From an uncultured Flavobacteriaceae bacterium (GTDB lineage Bacteria > Bacteroidota > Bacteroidia > Flavobacteriales > Flavobacteriaceae): a stretch of DNA of 64,000 nt. Each line of letters starts with the position of its first letter. Position 1 is the first letter of the stretch. The position numbers and the translations under genes were made by a program. The stretch lies in contig CANMSH010000002.1 in the NCBI GenBank assembly GCA_947500525.1, positions 709,818 to 773,817 on the forward strand. The letters run 5' to 3'. The notes under the pieces were generated by a model that ran no database searches, was not told where the DNA came from, and was given only the letters and a program-made list of their open reading frames with translations. Shown one piece after another: positions 51,545 through 61,678 of this stretch.

Positions 51545-52261
51545 TTATTTCGAACTGACATTGCCAGAACCGCTCACTTTTACATCTTGCTTTTTAGGGT
51601 TCCCTTTATAATAGACATCACCAGAACCCGATACTTTCGCTGTTAGGTTATCCTTTACACTTATTCTGATAACTCCAGAACCGGCAATTCTTACATCGGC
51701 ATCATTCGATTGTAACTCATAAGCTTTCAAATCTCCTGAACCCGCAACAGAACATTTAATTGAACTTGAAGTTCCACTTAAGGTGATATCACCTGATCCC
51801 GCAATAGAAGAAGAAATATTTGTTGCATTTACTTTTAATTTCATATCTCCAGATCCCGCTAAGGAGGTTTTAAAATTATCAGCTTTAATTACATCTGTTG
51901 TATACACATCACCCGATCCTGCAAGAGATACACCTTCAATATCTTTAAAAGGAACGGTAACTGAAACTTTGCTTCTATGTGAAACATTTGTTCCTTTTCT
52001 CCATTGAATTTTTAGCTTACCATTAACGACCTCTGTAATTAAGTAATCTAAAAGATTTTCATCAACAGTCACTTTAATACTCCCTTCATTTCCCGCATAT
52101 AATTTGACGTCAAATGATCCGCCAACGGCTACTTTATCATATTCACCTACAGAGCGTGTTTTTGTAACCATGTCTCCGTTACCTCTTACTTTTTTATACC
52201 ATTGCGCATGCAGACTTGTGCTAAACGCAAACAATAGGGCAATTGCTACTAATTTCTTCAT
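51545..52261 (-). CDS. Head-GIN domain (DUF2807) secreted protein
   Basis: 238 residues. Signal peptide ending HAQ, then a right-handed beta-helix-like body made of SGSGDVY/VAGSGDL repeats (SLAGSGDVYT, SIAGSGDITLSG, VAGSGDLKAY, VSGSGDVYYKG), the DUF2807 pattern. Such proteins are surface or periplasmic and often follow ECF sigma/anti-sigma genes in Bacteroidota. Ends at the GAGCAGT hairpin. Confidence 0.9.
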   Translation of the reverse strand: MKKLVAIALLFAFSTSLHAQWYKKVRGNGDMVTKTRSVGEYDKVAVGGSFDVKLYAGNEGSIKVTVDENLLDYLITEVVNGKLKIQWRKGTNVSHRSKVSVTVPFKDIEGVSLAGSGDVYTTDVIKADNFKTSLAGSGDMKLKVNATNISSSIAGSGDITLSGTSSSIKCSVAGSGDLKAYELQSNDADVRIAGSGVIRISVKDNLTAKVSGSGDVYYKGNPKKQDVKVSGSGNVSSK

Positions 52262-52290
52262 AATCTTAAGTTTTAGTTAGTTTGTTATTT

Positions 52291-53376
52291 TTATTCATAG
52301 AAGGTTACACTTCCATATTCTGAATCTATTGTTATTTTAGATTTACCACTTCCATTCTTATAAGTACCTTCATAATACTTGGAAGAAGATTTTTCTATTT
52401 TTTTTGTGAAATCATAATTATAATCGCCTCTTTTAAAGCCCCCATAACTCAATTTCAACTCAAAATTAAAAGGTGCGTCTGGAGTTCCTATTTTAATACT
52501 ACAGTATTCTCCATTTATAGAAACCGTATCAAAACCTTCTTTGAGATCTTCTATTCTAATTGAACCATAATCAGATGTTATCTCTACCTTTTTAGCTATT
52601 TGTCCTAGTCTAGTTGTTAAATAATCTCCATCTCCAACGATACTTCTGGCTCTATTTGCCTTCAAACTACCATAATCACAATTGTAACTAAGATCATTTA
52701 AACTCTCAAAAACTGAAGTTGAATAATCGGCATTTAAGCGTATATCTCCTGCGTCTTCAACCGTGAACTTTGAGTAATCAGCATTAATAGAACCTCCATT
52801 CATTTTTCCAATGGTTGATGAACTACAATAATCTAGGTTTATCTTATTACGTGTGCTGTATAAATCTCCAATTATTATTTTTCCATAATCACAATTAATC
52901 GATGCATCACCTTTCAATTCATTTAAATAAATATTACCATAATCATTATTTAAACTAGCATCATTTGTCATTGGCACTTTTACTTTGTAATCTATTTGAT
53001 AATGTACATTACTCTTTTTCCCCCACCACGATGACCAATTAGAAGAATTTTTACCGATAACAGTTTTTGCATACACTTCACCTCGACTTGCATCGAATTT
53101 CACATCTATCATACTCAGGCGTTTTATCACCTTTTCTTCATTATTTCCGCTTACGGTAATCTTTACCTCAATGACTACTTGATTCTTATTCCAAGATGTT
53201 ACGTCGACATTACCGTATTTATTGTCAATTCTTAATAAAGCGTCACTATCTACCGAATATTCTTTCTTAATAGATTTTGATTTTTCGTATTTACCTTTCC
53301 CTTTGTCGGTCGCAAAGGCCATCACCGGTACTACCAGTAATATGAAAAGTATTTTATGTAAGTAATTGTATTTCAT
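52291..53376 (-). CDS. DUF4097-like secreted protein
   Basis: 361 residues. Signal peptide (ILFILLVVPVMAFA), then a repetitive beta body (DYGNIYLNELKG, CDYGKIIIGDLY, NADYSKFTVED, DYGSIRIEDLKEG) of the DUF4097/adhesin-like type, ending SEYGSVTFYE. It lies 24 nt downstream of the anti-sigma-like gene and 29 nt upstream of the DUF2807 gene, so the four form an operon. Role in envelope sensing is inferred. Confidence 0.82.
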   Translation of the reverse strand: MKYNYLHKILFILLVVPVMAFATDKGKGKYEKSKSIKKEYSVDSDALLRIDNKYGNVDVTSWNKNQVVIEVKITVSGNNEEKVIKRLSMIDVKFDASRGEVYAKTVIGKNSSNWSSWWGKKSNVHYQIDYKVKVPMTNDASLNNDYGNIYLNELKGDASINCDYGKIIIGDLYSTRNKINLDYCSSSTIGKMNGGSINADYSKFTVEDAGDIRLNADYSTSVFESLNDLSYNCDYGSLKANRARSIVGDGDYLTTRLGQIAKKVEITSDYGSIRIEDLKEGFDTVSINGEYCSIKIGTPDAPFNFELKLSYGGFKRGDYNYDFTKKIEKSSSKYYEGTYKNGSGKSKITIDSEYGSVTFYE

Positions 53377-53400
53377 AATAATATGGTTAAGTTGTTTTTT

Positions 53401-53940
53401 TTACGCAGCGTTTAATTCGCTGTTTATAATTTTTATTTCATCTAATTGTTCTAATAAGTGCTCTAACACTTCTATACGTTGTTGAAAATTAGCTATCATT
53501 GCATAGATAATACGTTTATCCTCACTCGTATCTAACAATTCAACGGTTAATTCGTCATATTTTGATTCTAATATTTTCAACTGGGCAAAGGCGTCATCAA
53601 TGATTTGAGCATTCGTCTCATTACGTTGAACATTTATTTTCTCAATTTCTTTTTGAATACTTGCCATAAAAAATGACTGCGTTTCTTCCATTTCTGGAGA
53701 TATCTCTGCTAATTGCATACTTGTATTGGCTGTATAATTTCCAAACCAAAATCCAACCAATAATAGCACAGATGCCGCTACGGCCAGCCATTTCCACGTT
53801 CTTGGATTCCATTTAATGGTACTTTTATCTTCTTTTTGAGCTAATTTCGCTTCGAAACGATCGAAATGACCAATTCTCGGTTCCTCAATATCAAATTGAT
53901 TCTCTAACTCTTTAAATCTATTTTCTAAATTATCCTTCAT
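53401..53940 (-). CDS. Anti-sigma-like single-pass membrane protein
   Basis: 179 residues. N-terminal cytoplasmic part (NRFKELENQFDIEEPRIGHF), one membrane helix (about 48-66, WKWLAVAASVLLLVGFWFG), then a coiled-coil periplasmic part. It overlaps the ECF sigma gene by 11 bp, the arrangement of an anti-sigma factor; no zinc ASD motif is seen, so the assignment rests on context. Confidence 0.75.
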   Translation of the reverse strand: MKDNLENRFKELENQFDIEEPRIGHFDRFEAKLAQKEDKSTIKWNPRTWKWLAVAASVLLLVGFWFGNYTANTSMQLAEISPEMEETQSFFMASIQKEIEKINVQRNETNAQIIDDAFAQLKILESKYDELTVELLDTSEDKRIIYAMIANFQQRIEVLEHLLEQLDEIKIINSELNAA

Positions 53941-54481
53941 AACTCACTACTAATAATTGACGTAATTTATTTTTTGCTCTAGAGATTGTTGTTCTGCTAT
54001 TTTGATATGTTATATTCATAATCTCAGCAATCTCTTCATAATCATATCCTTCGATAAGGTTGAGCGTTAAAGCGACTCTATAATTATCTTTTAATTGATC
54101 AATACTATTTTTAATATCATTCACACTTAACATTGTATATTCCATTTCTGTAACATCGGTGTCTGCCTGTTCAGGTACAACATCTAATCCTACTTCTTTT
54201 ACCTTATTATTCTTTCTATATAAGGTTATACTCTTGTTAATCACTATTCTCTTTAACCACGCTCCAAAAGCAACTTCTCCTTTAAAAGTGCCCAATTTGG
54301 TGAATGCTGTTAGAAACGACTCTTGCATAACATCCTCAGCCTCAAAGCTGTCTTTTAGAATTCTAAGAGCTGTATTATACATTGCTTTATAATACATTTT
54401 ATAGATTTCGAATTGGGCACTATGTTCTCCTTTTAGGCAGCGCTCCAGCAATTTGGCTATATGTTGATTATTGTTCGGCAA
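53930..54481 (-). CDS. ECF RNA polymerase sigma factor
   Basis: 184 residues. Region 2 (AQFEIYKMYYKAMYNTALRI, EDVMQESFLTAFTKLGTF) and region 4 (DNYRVALTLNLIEGYDYEEI, then TYQNSRTTISRAKNKLRQLL) are clear. TTG at 54481 gives the usual start PNNNQHIAKLLERCLKGE; the frame stays open to an ATG at 54565, but that adds 28 non-conserved residues across a promoter-like region. Together with the overlapping membrane protein and two beta-helix proteins it looks like an envelope-stress regulon. Confidence 0.9.
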   Translation of the reverse strand: MPNNNQHIAKLLERCLKGEHSAQFEIYKMYYKAMYNTALRILKDSFEAEDVMQESFLTAFTKLGTFKGEVAFGAWLKRIVINKSITLYRKNNKVKEVGLDVVPEQADTDVTEMEYTMLSVNDIKNSIDQLKDNYRVALTLNLIEGYDYEEIAEIMNITYQNSRTTISRAKNKLRQLLVVSYEG

Positions 54482-54517
54482 GGGTTCGTTTCTGATAAAA
54501 AGACTAAAGGGTTTTTG

Positions 54518-54530
54518 AAGTGTTACACTT
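54518..54530. promoter_or_regulatory. Palindrome upstream of the ECF sigma gene
   Basis: AAGTGTTACACTT is a perfect 13-bp palindrome 37-49 nt before the TTG start. Possible operator or autoregulation site; unsupported beyond the symmetry. Confidence 0.3.
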
Positions 54531-54730
54531 TTTAAAAAATAAATGTACAAATTTGTTAGAATCAATTCTTAACGGCAATAAATAGTCTTGGCATAACAAT
54601 TGACCTTATACTTTTAGCGATACTAGTTTTCATTATTTAAAATACTGAATATCAAATTTTTAAATATTAATGAAAATTATATGATAACAGATAAATGAAC
54701 GTTTAATGTCATATTGACTTAATATAACTT

Positions 54731-57169
54731 ATGAGCAATCCAAAATTTTTAAATATTGACAGTTTGTCACTTCACAATATATTAGATGAAGATTCAGAGT
54801 TAATTCCTTTGATGACTCCTGAAGATGAGGAAGAAATTCGTAAAGAAGAAGTTCCAGAAGTATTACCTATTCTTCCGCTACGCAATACTGTACTATTTCC
54901 TGGTGTGGTTATTCCAATAACAGCGGGAAGAGATGCGTCAATAAAACTTATTAAAGATGCAAATGCTGGTAATAAAACAATAGGTGTTGTAGCCCAAAAT
55001 AATGAAACTGTAGAAGAACCAACAATAGAAGATATTCATAGAATTGGTACTGTGGCACGTATCCTTCGAATTCTTAAGATGCCAGATGGAAACACCATGG
55101 TAGTGATTCAAGGAAAAAAACGTTTTGAAGTTGGAGAGTTTGTTCAAACCGACCCATACATAAAAGCAACAGCAAAAGAGGTTGTGGAAGAGCAACCTAG
55201 TATTGATAATACTGAATTTAATGCTATCATCGATTCTATTAGAGATTTGTCTCTAAAAATTATTAAGGAGAATCCTAATCTTCCTACAGAGGCCTCATTT
55301 GCCATCAAAAATATTCAGAGTAACTCATTTCTGGTGAACTTTGTATCATCGAACATGCCTTTAGATGTTGCTGAAAAACAAGAGTTGCTTAACATTAATA
55401 GCTTAAAAAAGAGAGCGCTAGCCACATTAAAGAAAATGAACACTGAATTTCAGCGCTTAGAATTGCGCAATGATATTCAGTCGAAGGTTCGTGAAGATAT
55501 GGATCAACAGCAACGTGAATATTATCTTCATCAACAAATGAAAACCATTCAAGAAGAATTGGGAGGTGTATCATATGATGAGGAACTCGACGAAATGCGT
55601 AAAAAGGCAAAAACCAAGAAATGGGATGATACCGTTGCCCAAACTTTTGAAAAAGAAATTGGTCGACTACAGCGCATGAACCCACAAGTAGCCGAATATT
55701 CTGTGCAACGTAATTACTTGGATTTATTATTGGAATTACCTTGGAATGAATATTCTGAAGATAAATTTGATCTTAAAAAGGCTCAAAAAATCCTGGATAG
55801 AGATCATTTTGGTTTAGATAAAGTAAAAGAGCGTATTATTGAGCACTTAGCAGTACTCAAACTAAAGGGTGATATGAAATCGCCTATTATTTGTTTGTAC
55901 GGACCTCCAGGTGTAGGTAAAACTTCGCTAGGAAGGTCAGTTGCCGAATCTCTAGGGAGAAAATATGTGCGCATGTCTTTAGGAGGCTTACGCGATGAAG
56001 CTGAAATTAGAGGACACCGTAAAACATATATCGGTGCGATGCCAGGTAGATTGATTCAAAATCTTAAAAAAGCGGGTACTTCTAATCCTGTTTTTGTCTT
56101 GGATGAAATAGATAAGCTATCGAATAGTCATCAGGGAGATCCTTCTTCGGCAATGTTAGAAGTATTAGATCCTGAACAAAACAGTGCTTTCTATGATAAC
56201 TATCTTGAAGTTGGTTACGACCTCTCTAAGATTTTATTCATTGCTACGGCTAATAATTTATCATCGATCCCATGGGCTTTGCGTGATCGTATGGAAATTA
56301 TCAATGTGAACGGATATATTATTGAAGAAAAAGTTGAGATTGCTAAAAAACATTTGTTACCGAAGCAATTAAAAGAGCATGGTTTAACCGTAAAAGACAT
56401 TCAAATTGGCAAACGACAATTAGAAAAAATAGTTGAAGGTTATACACGTGAATCTGGTGTTAGAGGTCTTGATAAGATGATCGCCAAAGTAGTGCGTTAT
56501 GCAGCGAAATCTATTGCAATGGACCAAAACTATAATATAAAGTTGACCAACGAGGATATAGAAACAATTTTAGGTCCGGCAAGATTAGAGCGCGATAAAT
56601 ACGAAAACAATGATGTTGCTGGAGTAGTGACTGGTTTGGCTTGGACGAGTGTAGGTGGAGATATTCTATTTATTGAATCAATTTTATCTAAAGGTAAAGG
56701 AGCGTTGAGCATTACAGGAAATTTAGGAAAAGTAATGAAAGAATCTGCCACCATTGCCATGGAATTTATTAAGGCCAATGCGGATGAGTTTGGTATTAAT
56801 TTAAATGATCTCGAGAAAAATAATGTTCATATCCATGTGCCCGAAGGTGCGACTCCAAAAGATGGTCCAAGCGCTGGTATTACGATGCTAACATCGTTAG
56901 TTTCGGTGTTTACGAAACGTAAAGTAAAGTCGAAATTAGCCATGACTGGAGAAATTACATTACGCGGAAAAGTATTGCCTGTTGGCGGAATTCAAGAAAA
57001 GATCTTGGCTGCAAAGCGAGCCAACATAAAGGACATTATTTTATGTAAGGACAATGAAAGGGATATTAATGAAATTAAGCCTCACTATTTAAAAGGGTTA
57101 AAATTTCATTTTGTAGATACGATGAAAGAAGTGATTGACATTGCCTTGTTAAAGCAAAAGGTAAAGTAA
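54731..57169 (+). CDS. lon: ATP-dependent protease Lon
   Basis: 812 residues. N-terminal LAN domain (about 45-240), coiled coil, AAA+ ATPase with Walker A GPPGVGKT (K397 in 391-398), and protease domain with the catalytic dyad Ser714 in KDGPSAG and Lys757 in [11 protein letters not shown], 43 residues apart as in E. coli. Degrades misfolded and regulatory proteins in the cytoplasm. Monocistronic; a bidirectional terminator follows. Confidence 0.97.
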   Translation: MSNPKFLNIDSLSLHNILDEDSELIPLMTPEDEEEIRKEEVPEVLPILPLRNTVLFPGVVIPITAGRDASIKLIKDANAGNKTIGVVAQNNETVEEPTIEDIHRIGTVARILRILKMPDGNTMVVIQGKKRFEVGEFVQTDPYIKATAKEVVEEQPSIDNTEFNAIIDSIRDLSLKIIKENPNLPTEASFAIKNIQSNSFLVNFVSSNMPLDVAEKQELLNINSLKKRALATLKKMNTEFQRLELRNDIQSKVREDMDQQQREYYLHQQMKTIQEELGGVSYDEELDEMRKKAKTKKWDDTVAQTFEKEIGRLQRMNPQVAEYSVQRNYLDLLLELPWNEYSEDKFDLKKAQKILDRDHFGLDKVKERIIEHLAVLKLKGDMKSPIICLYGPPGVGKTSLGRSVAESLGRKYVRMSLGGLRDEAEIRGHRKTYIGAMPGRLIQNLKKAGTSNPVFVLDEIDKLSNSHQGDPSSAMLEVLDPEQNSAFYDNYLEVGYDLSKILFIATANNLSSIPWALRDRMEIINVNGYIIEEKVEIAKKHLLPKQLKEHGLTVKDIQIGKRQLEKIVEGYTRESGVRGLDKMIAKVVRYAAKSIAMDQNYNIKLTNEDIETILGPARLERDKYENNDVAGVVTGLAWTSVGGDILFIESILSKGKGALSITGNLGKVMKESATIAMEFIKANADEFGINLNDLEKNNVHIHVPEGATPKDGPSAGITMLTSLVSVFTKRKVKSKLAMTGEITLRGKVLPVGGIQEKILAAKRANIKDIILCKDNERDINEIKPHYLKGLKFHFVDTMKEVIDIALLKQKVK

Positions 57170-57185
57170 TAATCTCGCTTTAAAT

Positions 57186-57226
57186 AAAAAGAGAGCCACG
57201 TTAAAACGCGGCTCTCTTTTTATTTT
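57186..57226. terminator. Bidirectional terminator after lon
   Basis: AAAAAGAGAGCC (57186-57197) / GGCTCTCTTTTT (57210-57221) plus an inner CG/CG pair; A- and T-runs at the ends serve both lon and the convergent efflux operon. Confidence 0.9.
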
Positions 57227-57243
57227 TAATAATAGGGCTTTAA

Positions 57244-58362
57244 TTAGTCATCATCTTCATCTCCGTCTTTCTTATCTTTTTTAGACGTTTTATTCCAAAC
57301 TTTGATTTCATCATCCTGGGTAACACCTGATATAATCTCAACGTTAACACCGTCTGAAATACCCAATTCAACATCTCTTTTCTCAAATTTATCATCACCC
57401 ACTTTGATTTCAACATAAGGTTTTTCTGTTTTTTTATCAAATTGAAGCAATCCTTCTTTAATTGAGAGTACACTATCTTTAGAGTCTAACACTATATCGG
57501 CATTTGCACTATATCCTGCACGAACGAAATATTCATCATCTAAAGTTACATCTCCTTTTATCTTAAACTGTACAGCTCCATTTTCTTCGGTACCTTTTGG
57601 TGCAATAAAATTCAATTTTGCTGGATACTTCTTCTTTTCAATAGCTCCTAAAGAAACCTCTAATTCGGTTCCACTCTTTATCTTACCAACCTCAGCTTCA
57701 TCTACCTTTCCCTCAAAAATCATTTTAGTCATATCGGCAATAGAGGCAATTGTTGTTCCTGCATTAAAATTATTACTTTGAATAACTTGATCACCTTCTT
57801 TTACAGGTATCTCTAATATTGTACCTGATATTTGCGCTCTAATATTTGTGTTTGCAGATCCTCCTCTACCTGCAGATCCTCGTCTAATAATTTGATAATC
57901 GTTTTGCGCATTCAACAAATCTTGTTTGGCCTGATTATGAGTTAATTCTATATTCTCAAACTCTGCTCTAGATATCACACCCTTATCAAACAGGGCTTTG
58001 TTTCTATTATAAGCAAGTGCAGCATTGTTCACTCTAATCTGAACACTATTCACACGACCTCTTGCACTGGCCAACGACTGTTCATTAGGTACAACCCTTA
58101 CTTTGGCGATTAAGTCACCTTTTTTTACTTTCGCTCCTTCTTCCAAATATATTTTATCAATAATACCTGAAATTTGCGGCTTTATTTCTATTTCCTCTAA
58201 AGGAGTAACTTTTCCTGTAGCAACAGTCTTTAGAACGATATTTGTCTTGAAAGCTTTTTCTGTTTCATATTGAATAACTGATTTACTGTTCTTTGAACCG
58301 AACCAAAGTAATATCGCTACTAGTGCGACAGCTATTCCTCCAAATATTAATTTCTTTTTCAT
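57244..58362 (-). CDS. HlyD/MacA-type periplasmic adaptor
   Basis: 372 residues. N-terminal membrane anchor (FGGIAVALVAILLWFG), biotinyl-lipoyl-like halves (GKVTPLEEIEIKPQISGIID and IRAQISGTILEIPVKEGDQV), a coiled-coil hairpin and a membrane-proximal domain; acidic C-tail. It links the inner-membrane ABC permeases to an outer-membrane channel. Last gene of the efflux operon. Confidence 0.9.
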   Translation of the reverse strand: MKKKLIFGGIAVALVAILLWFGSKNSKSVIQYETEKAFKTNIVLKTVATGKVTPLEEIEIKPQISGIIDKIYLEEGAKVKKGDLIAKVRVVPNEQSLASARGRVNSVQIRVNNAALAYNRNKALFDKGVISRAEFENIELTHNQAKQDLLNAQNDYQIIRRGSAGRGGSANTNIRAQISGTILEIPVKEGDQVIQSNNFNAGTTIASIADMTKMIFEGKVDEAEVGKIKSGTELEVSLGAIEKKKYPAKLNFIAPKGTEENGAVQFKIKGDVTLDDEYFVRAGYSANADIVLDSKDSVLSIKEGLLQFDKKTEKPYVEIKVGDDKFEKRDVELGISDGVNVEIISGVTQDDEIKVWNKTSKKDKKDGDEDDD

Positions 58363-58407
58363 TATACTATGATTTTGTTAGTTGATAATTTATATAGTTA
58401 GTTATTA

Positions 58408-59652
58408 TTATTCTTCTCTTAATGCTTCAATAGGTCGAATACTTACCGCTGTTTGTGCCGGGATCAAACCAATGAGTGTACCTAGTACCACAAGCGTCAC
58501 AGCTGCTATTAATACTACCGGTATATCTACGGTTGGATTCGTCAAAGTAGGGTTTTCTCCACTACCCGCGGTTGCATCAATAATCATTAAAACTAATCCT
58601 CCGAAAATAATACCAAGAGCTCCTGCAATACTTGTTAAAAATACAGATTCAAGTATGATTTGTCTTTTAATTTCCCAAGGTTTTGCACCAAGTGCTCTGC
58701 GAATACCTATCTCTTTTGTACGTTCTTTAACTGTGATTAACAGTATATTTCCAATTGCAAACACTCCAGCAATTAAAGTAGCAATTCCAACAAACCATGT
58801 CAAAAATTGCATTCCAAGTAAGAAACCCATAAACTTTCCGAAAGCTTCTCCTAAATTAAAACTACCAAAAGCTCTTTCATCTTCCGGATGTACTTTATGC
58901 AAATTTCTCAAAAGAAGTTTTACATCGGCTTCGATCTGTAGAATATCATATTCGGGCTTTCCAGTTATCATAAACCATCCTACCGTACCTACCCTATTAT
59001 AAACTTGTTGAAAAGTCGTAAATGGTATATGTATATTTCCTTGAGGACCTCCAGATCCAACTTGACCTTGCTTGTACATGCCAACAACTTGATAATTAAT
59101 ACCATTAATTTTGATATACCTCTCTATTGGATACTCACCTTTATCGAAAAGCTGTTTATAAATTTCTTCCTCAATGATGCAAACTTTTTTTCTCTCCTTA
59201 ATATCATTATCGTTAATCCAACGGCCATATACAAGGTTCTTTTTTTGAACTTTATCAAGCTCTGGGTAATCTCCAAAAATCCCAAAATTCCCATATTTAA
59301 AGTCATTCACTACTTGAGCTTGTCCTTGATGTCTTGGTACTACAAATGCTAATCCATCTATTTCAGTTCTAATTTTTTCTAAATCGTTCATTTTTAACAC
59401 CAACGATTTTCCTTCTTGAAATCCTTTAAATGGTTTACTTGTTTGCTGAGCCCAAACAAATACACTATTGGTGGCAAAATCACCAAATAATCTATTAAAG
59501 TTGTTCTCAACACCTTTAGCCGCCCCAAGTAATACTACTAATAAAAAAATACCCCACATTACACCAACAATGGTGATAACTGTTCGCATTTTGTTTTTAC
59601 GAATGCTACTATAAATTTCTTGCCAGGTATCAGTATCGAATAAAAATCTCAT
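58408..59652 (-). CDS. MacB-like ABC transporter permease (first)
   Basis: 414 residues. One N-terminal membrane helix, a large periplasmic MacB_PCD domain, and three C-terminal helices with the FtsX motif VKERTKEIGIRRALGAKPWE. Lies 2 nt downstream of a second, related permease, so the exporter is a heterodimer. The cargo is not identifiable. Confidence 0.92.
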   Translation of the reverse strand: MRFLFDTDTWQEIYSSIRKNKMRTVITIVGVMWGIFLLVVLLGAAKGVENNFNRLFGDFATNSVFVWAQQTSKPFKGFQEGKSLVLKMNDLEKIRTEIDGLAFVVPRHQGQAQVVNDFKYGNFGIFGDYPELDKVQKKNLVYGRWINDNDIKERKKVCIIEEEIYKQLFDKGEYPIERYIKINGINYQVVGMYKQGQVGSGGPQGNIHIPFTTFQQVYNRVGTVGWFMITGKPEYDILQIEADVKLLLRNLHKVHPEDERAFGSFNLGEAFGKFMGFLLGMQFLTWFVGIATLIAGVFAIGNILLITVKERTKEIGIRRALGAKPWEIKRQIILESVFLTSIAGALGIIFGGLVLMIIDATAGSGENPTLTNPTVDIPVVLIAAVTLVVLGTLIGLIPAQTAVSIRPIEALREE

Positions 59653-59653
59653 A

Positions 59654-60883
59654 TTAGTCGTCGTTTAGTGCTACAATCGGTTTGATGCTTGCTGCTCTCT
59701 TTGCAGGAATATATCCTGCTATAGTACCTGCTATAATTAGTATTATTGTGGCACCTACAACAACGTAGTTCTCTACACTTGGGTTAATAATAAAATAGTC
59801 TTCTAACCCGTCACCAATCGCCTTCAATGTAAAAACTCCTATGAGAAGACCAACATATCCTGCCAACGCAGTTATGAAAACAGATTCCATCATAATCATA
59901 CCAATAATAGAATTTGGACTGGCACCTAATGCTTTTCGTATTCCTAATTCTTTTGTACGCTCTTTCACAATATATACCATGATGTTGCTAATTCCAATAA
60001 TTCCAGCTACGAGTGTTCCAATTCCTATGAACAGTATAATTACATTAAGTACGGTCATAAATTGCTGTACATTTTTAGTACCCTCAGCATAATTTCTTAC
60101 TCTAATTGCATTTTGATCTCTCGGATCCACACTATGCTTATCTTTCAGTTGCTTTGTAAGAGAGTTACTAAACAACAACGCCTGATCAACATTCATTTTA
60201 GGATTAAAAGTTAAACCAACATAATCAACCTCGTCATTCTCTTTATACATTCCTTGCAGGGTAGTAAAAGGTGCATATATATAACGCTCATCATTATCAC
60301 CTCCAGGATCTGAAAATACCCCTATTACGTTGTAAGCAAAACCATCAAGATTAATCTCTTTTCCTAGTCCACTTAATTGCCCGAATAAATCTTGTTCAAC
60401 AAGCCTACCGATTGTGACAACTTTCATTCTATTCTTTAAGTCAAGAACACTAATAAATCTACCACTCTCGATTACAGCAGACTCAAGAGGTTGATAATCG
60501 GGATATACACCTCGAACCGTATATCTATTTTGTTCACCTTTATAGCTTCCTTGCATTTGGCGTTGTATATTCGGACTGAAAAATTGAATTTCTTTTTCAA
60601 ATTCTTCATTCATAAATTGAAGGTCATCATTCCTAAATTGAATTCTTCTACCACTTTGCAAGCCTCTATAAGGCTTTGTTGTTCTACCAGAATAAACATA
60701 CACTGAATTTTGAGAATCTCCGGCAAACTGTGTTTCGAACATATTTTTTAATCCATTACCTATTCCAAATAACAATGTAAATAATAGAATAGCAAAGGCA
60801 ATGGTAAAACCAGAAAGAACAGTTCTTAACTTGTTCTTACTAATAGCTTGAAATATTTCTCTCCAACGATCAAGATCGAACAT
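59654..60883 (-). CDS. MacB-like ABC transporter permease (second)
   Basis: 409 residues. Same layout as its neighbour: N-terminal helix (FTIAFAILLFTLLFGIGNG), periplasmic MacB_PCD domain, and C-terminal FtsX helices with VKERTKELGIRKALGASPNS. Two non-identical permeases in tandem with one ATPase is the usual flavobacterial form. Starts 2 nt after the ATPase stop. Confidence 0.92.
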   Translation of the reverse strand: MFDLDRWREIFQAISKNKLRTVLSGFTIAFAILLFTLLFGIGNGLKNMFETQFAGDSQNSVYVYSGRTTKPYRGLQSGRRIQFRNDDLQFMNEEFEKEIQFFSPNIQRQMQGSYKGEQNRYTVRGVYPDYQPLESAVIESGRFISVLDLKNRMKVVTIGRLVEQDLFGQLSGLGKEINLDGFAYNVIGVFSDPGGDNDERYIYAPFTTLQGMYKENDEVDYVGLTFNPKMNVDQALLFSNSLTKQLKDKHSVDPRDQNAIRVRNYAEGTKNVQQFMTVLNVIILFIGIGTLVAGIIGISNIMVYIVKERTKELGIRKALGASPNSIIGMIMMESVFITALAGYVGLLIGVFTLKAIGDGLEDYFIINPSVENYVVVGATIILIIAGTIAGYIPAKRAASIKPIVALNDD

Positions 60884-60885
60884 AG

Positions 60886-61578
60886 TTAGGCGTTTACAGT
60901 TTTATTAACCTTTTCATCACTTATAATAACACCATCTTTAAGACGAACAATTCTATCTGTTTGTTCTGCAATATCTTCCTCGTGTGTAATTACGAAAACT
61001 GTCATTCCTTCAGCGTTTATTTCTTTTAACATTTCCATAACCGAGTGTGATGTTGTAGAGTCTAATGCACCTGTGGGCTCATCTGCTAAAATTACTTTGG
61101 GTTTGGTAACCAAAGCTCTTGCAATTGCCACACGTTGCTTTTGCCCACCAGATAGTTCACTTGGTAAATGATTTGCCCATTCTTTCAAGCCTACTTTTTC
61201 AAGATATTCTAAAGCTGTTTGCTGTCGTTCTTTCCTGTTTACACCTTTATAATAAAGTGGCATAGCAACATTCTCTAATGCTGTTTTGTAAGTAATTAAA
61301 TTAAATGACTGAAAAACAAAACCTAGAAACTTATTACGTAACACGGCCGCCTTCTTTTCATTTAAATTCTGAATCAATTCTTCATTTAAATAATATTCCC
61401 CTTCATCATGGATATCCAGTAGTCCTACAATATTTAACAAGGTAGATTTTCCAGATCCTGAAGAACCCATAATTGATACGAATTCACCTTCCTTGATAAA
61501 CAAATCAAGTCCTTTTAATACATGAAGCGATTCTTTACCCATCGGGTAAGATTTGTGAAGATTTTTTATTTCTATCAT
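60886..61578 (-). CDS. MacB/LolD-type ABC transporter ATPase
   Basis: 230 residues. Walker A GSSGSGKST (38-46), signature LSGGQKQRVA (142-151) and Walker B ILADEPTGALD (D166-E167), the LolD/MacB subgroup. First gene of the operon ATPase, permease, permease, adaptor. The 100-bp upstream gap is shared with the divergent DCC-family gene. Confidence 0.94.
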   Translation of the reverse strand: MIEIKNLHKSYPMGKESLHVLKGLDLFIKEGEFVSIMGSSGSGKSTLLNIVGLLDIHDEGEYYLNEELIQNLNEKKAAVLRNKFLGFVFQSFNLITYKTALENVAMPLYYKGVNRKERQQTALEYLEKVGLKEWANHLPSELSGGQKQRVAIARALVTKPKVILADEPTGALDSTTSHSVMEMLKEINAEGMTVFVITHEEDIAEQTDRIVRLKDGVIISDEKVNKTVNA

Positions 61579-61666
61579 TTGGTTAATTATTTAGCTTTAA
61601 AATTATGAATTGAACTGAACAGCCATTCACAATATTATGTTAAAAGACGAATCAAAGTCAATTTTG

Positions 61667-61674
61667 TAACTTTG
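61667..61674 (+). promoter_or_regulatory. Promoter -7 element giving a (near-)leaderless mRNA
   Basis: TAACTTTG matches TAnnTTTG and ends only 4 nt before the ATG at 61679, so transcription would begin at or near the start codon. Confidence 0.5.
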
Positions 61675-61678
61675 CTTA

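Noticed and set aside
54482..54565. N-terminal extension of the ECF sigma factor
   Set aside because: Non-conserved, and covers the presumed promoter region; the TTG at 54481 gives the family start.
57240..57473. 77-residue minus-strand frame at the end of the HlyD gene
   Set aside because: Lies wholly inside the HlyD-like gene in another frame; the HlyD frame shows conserved domains.
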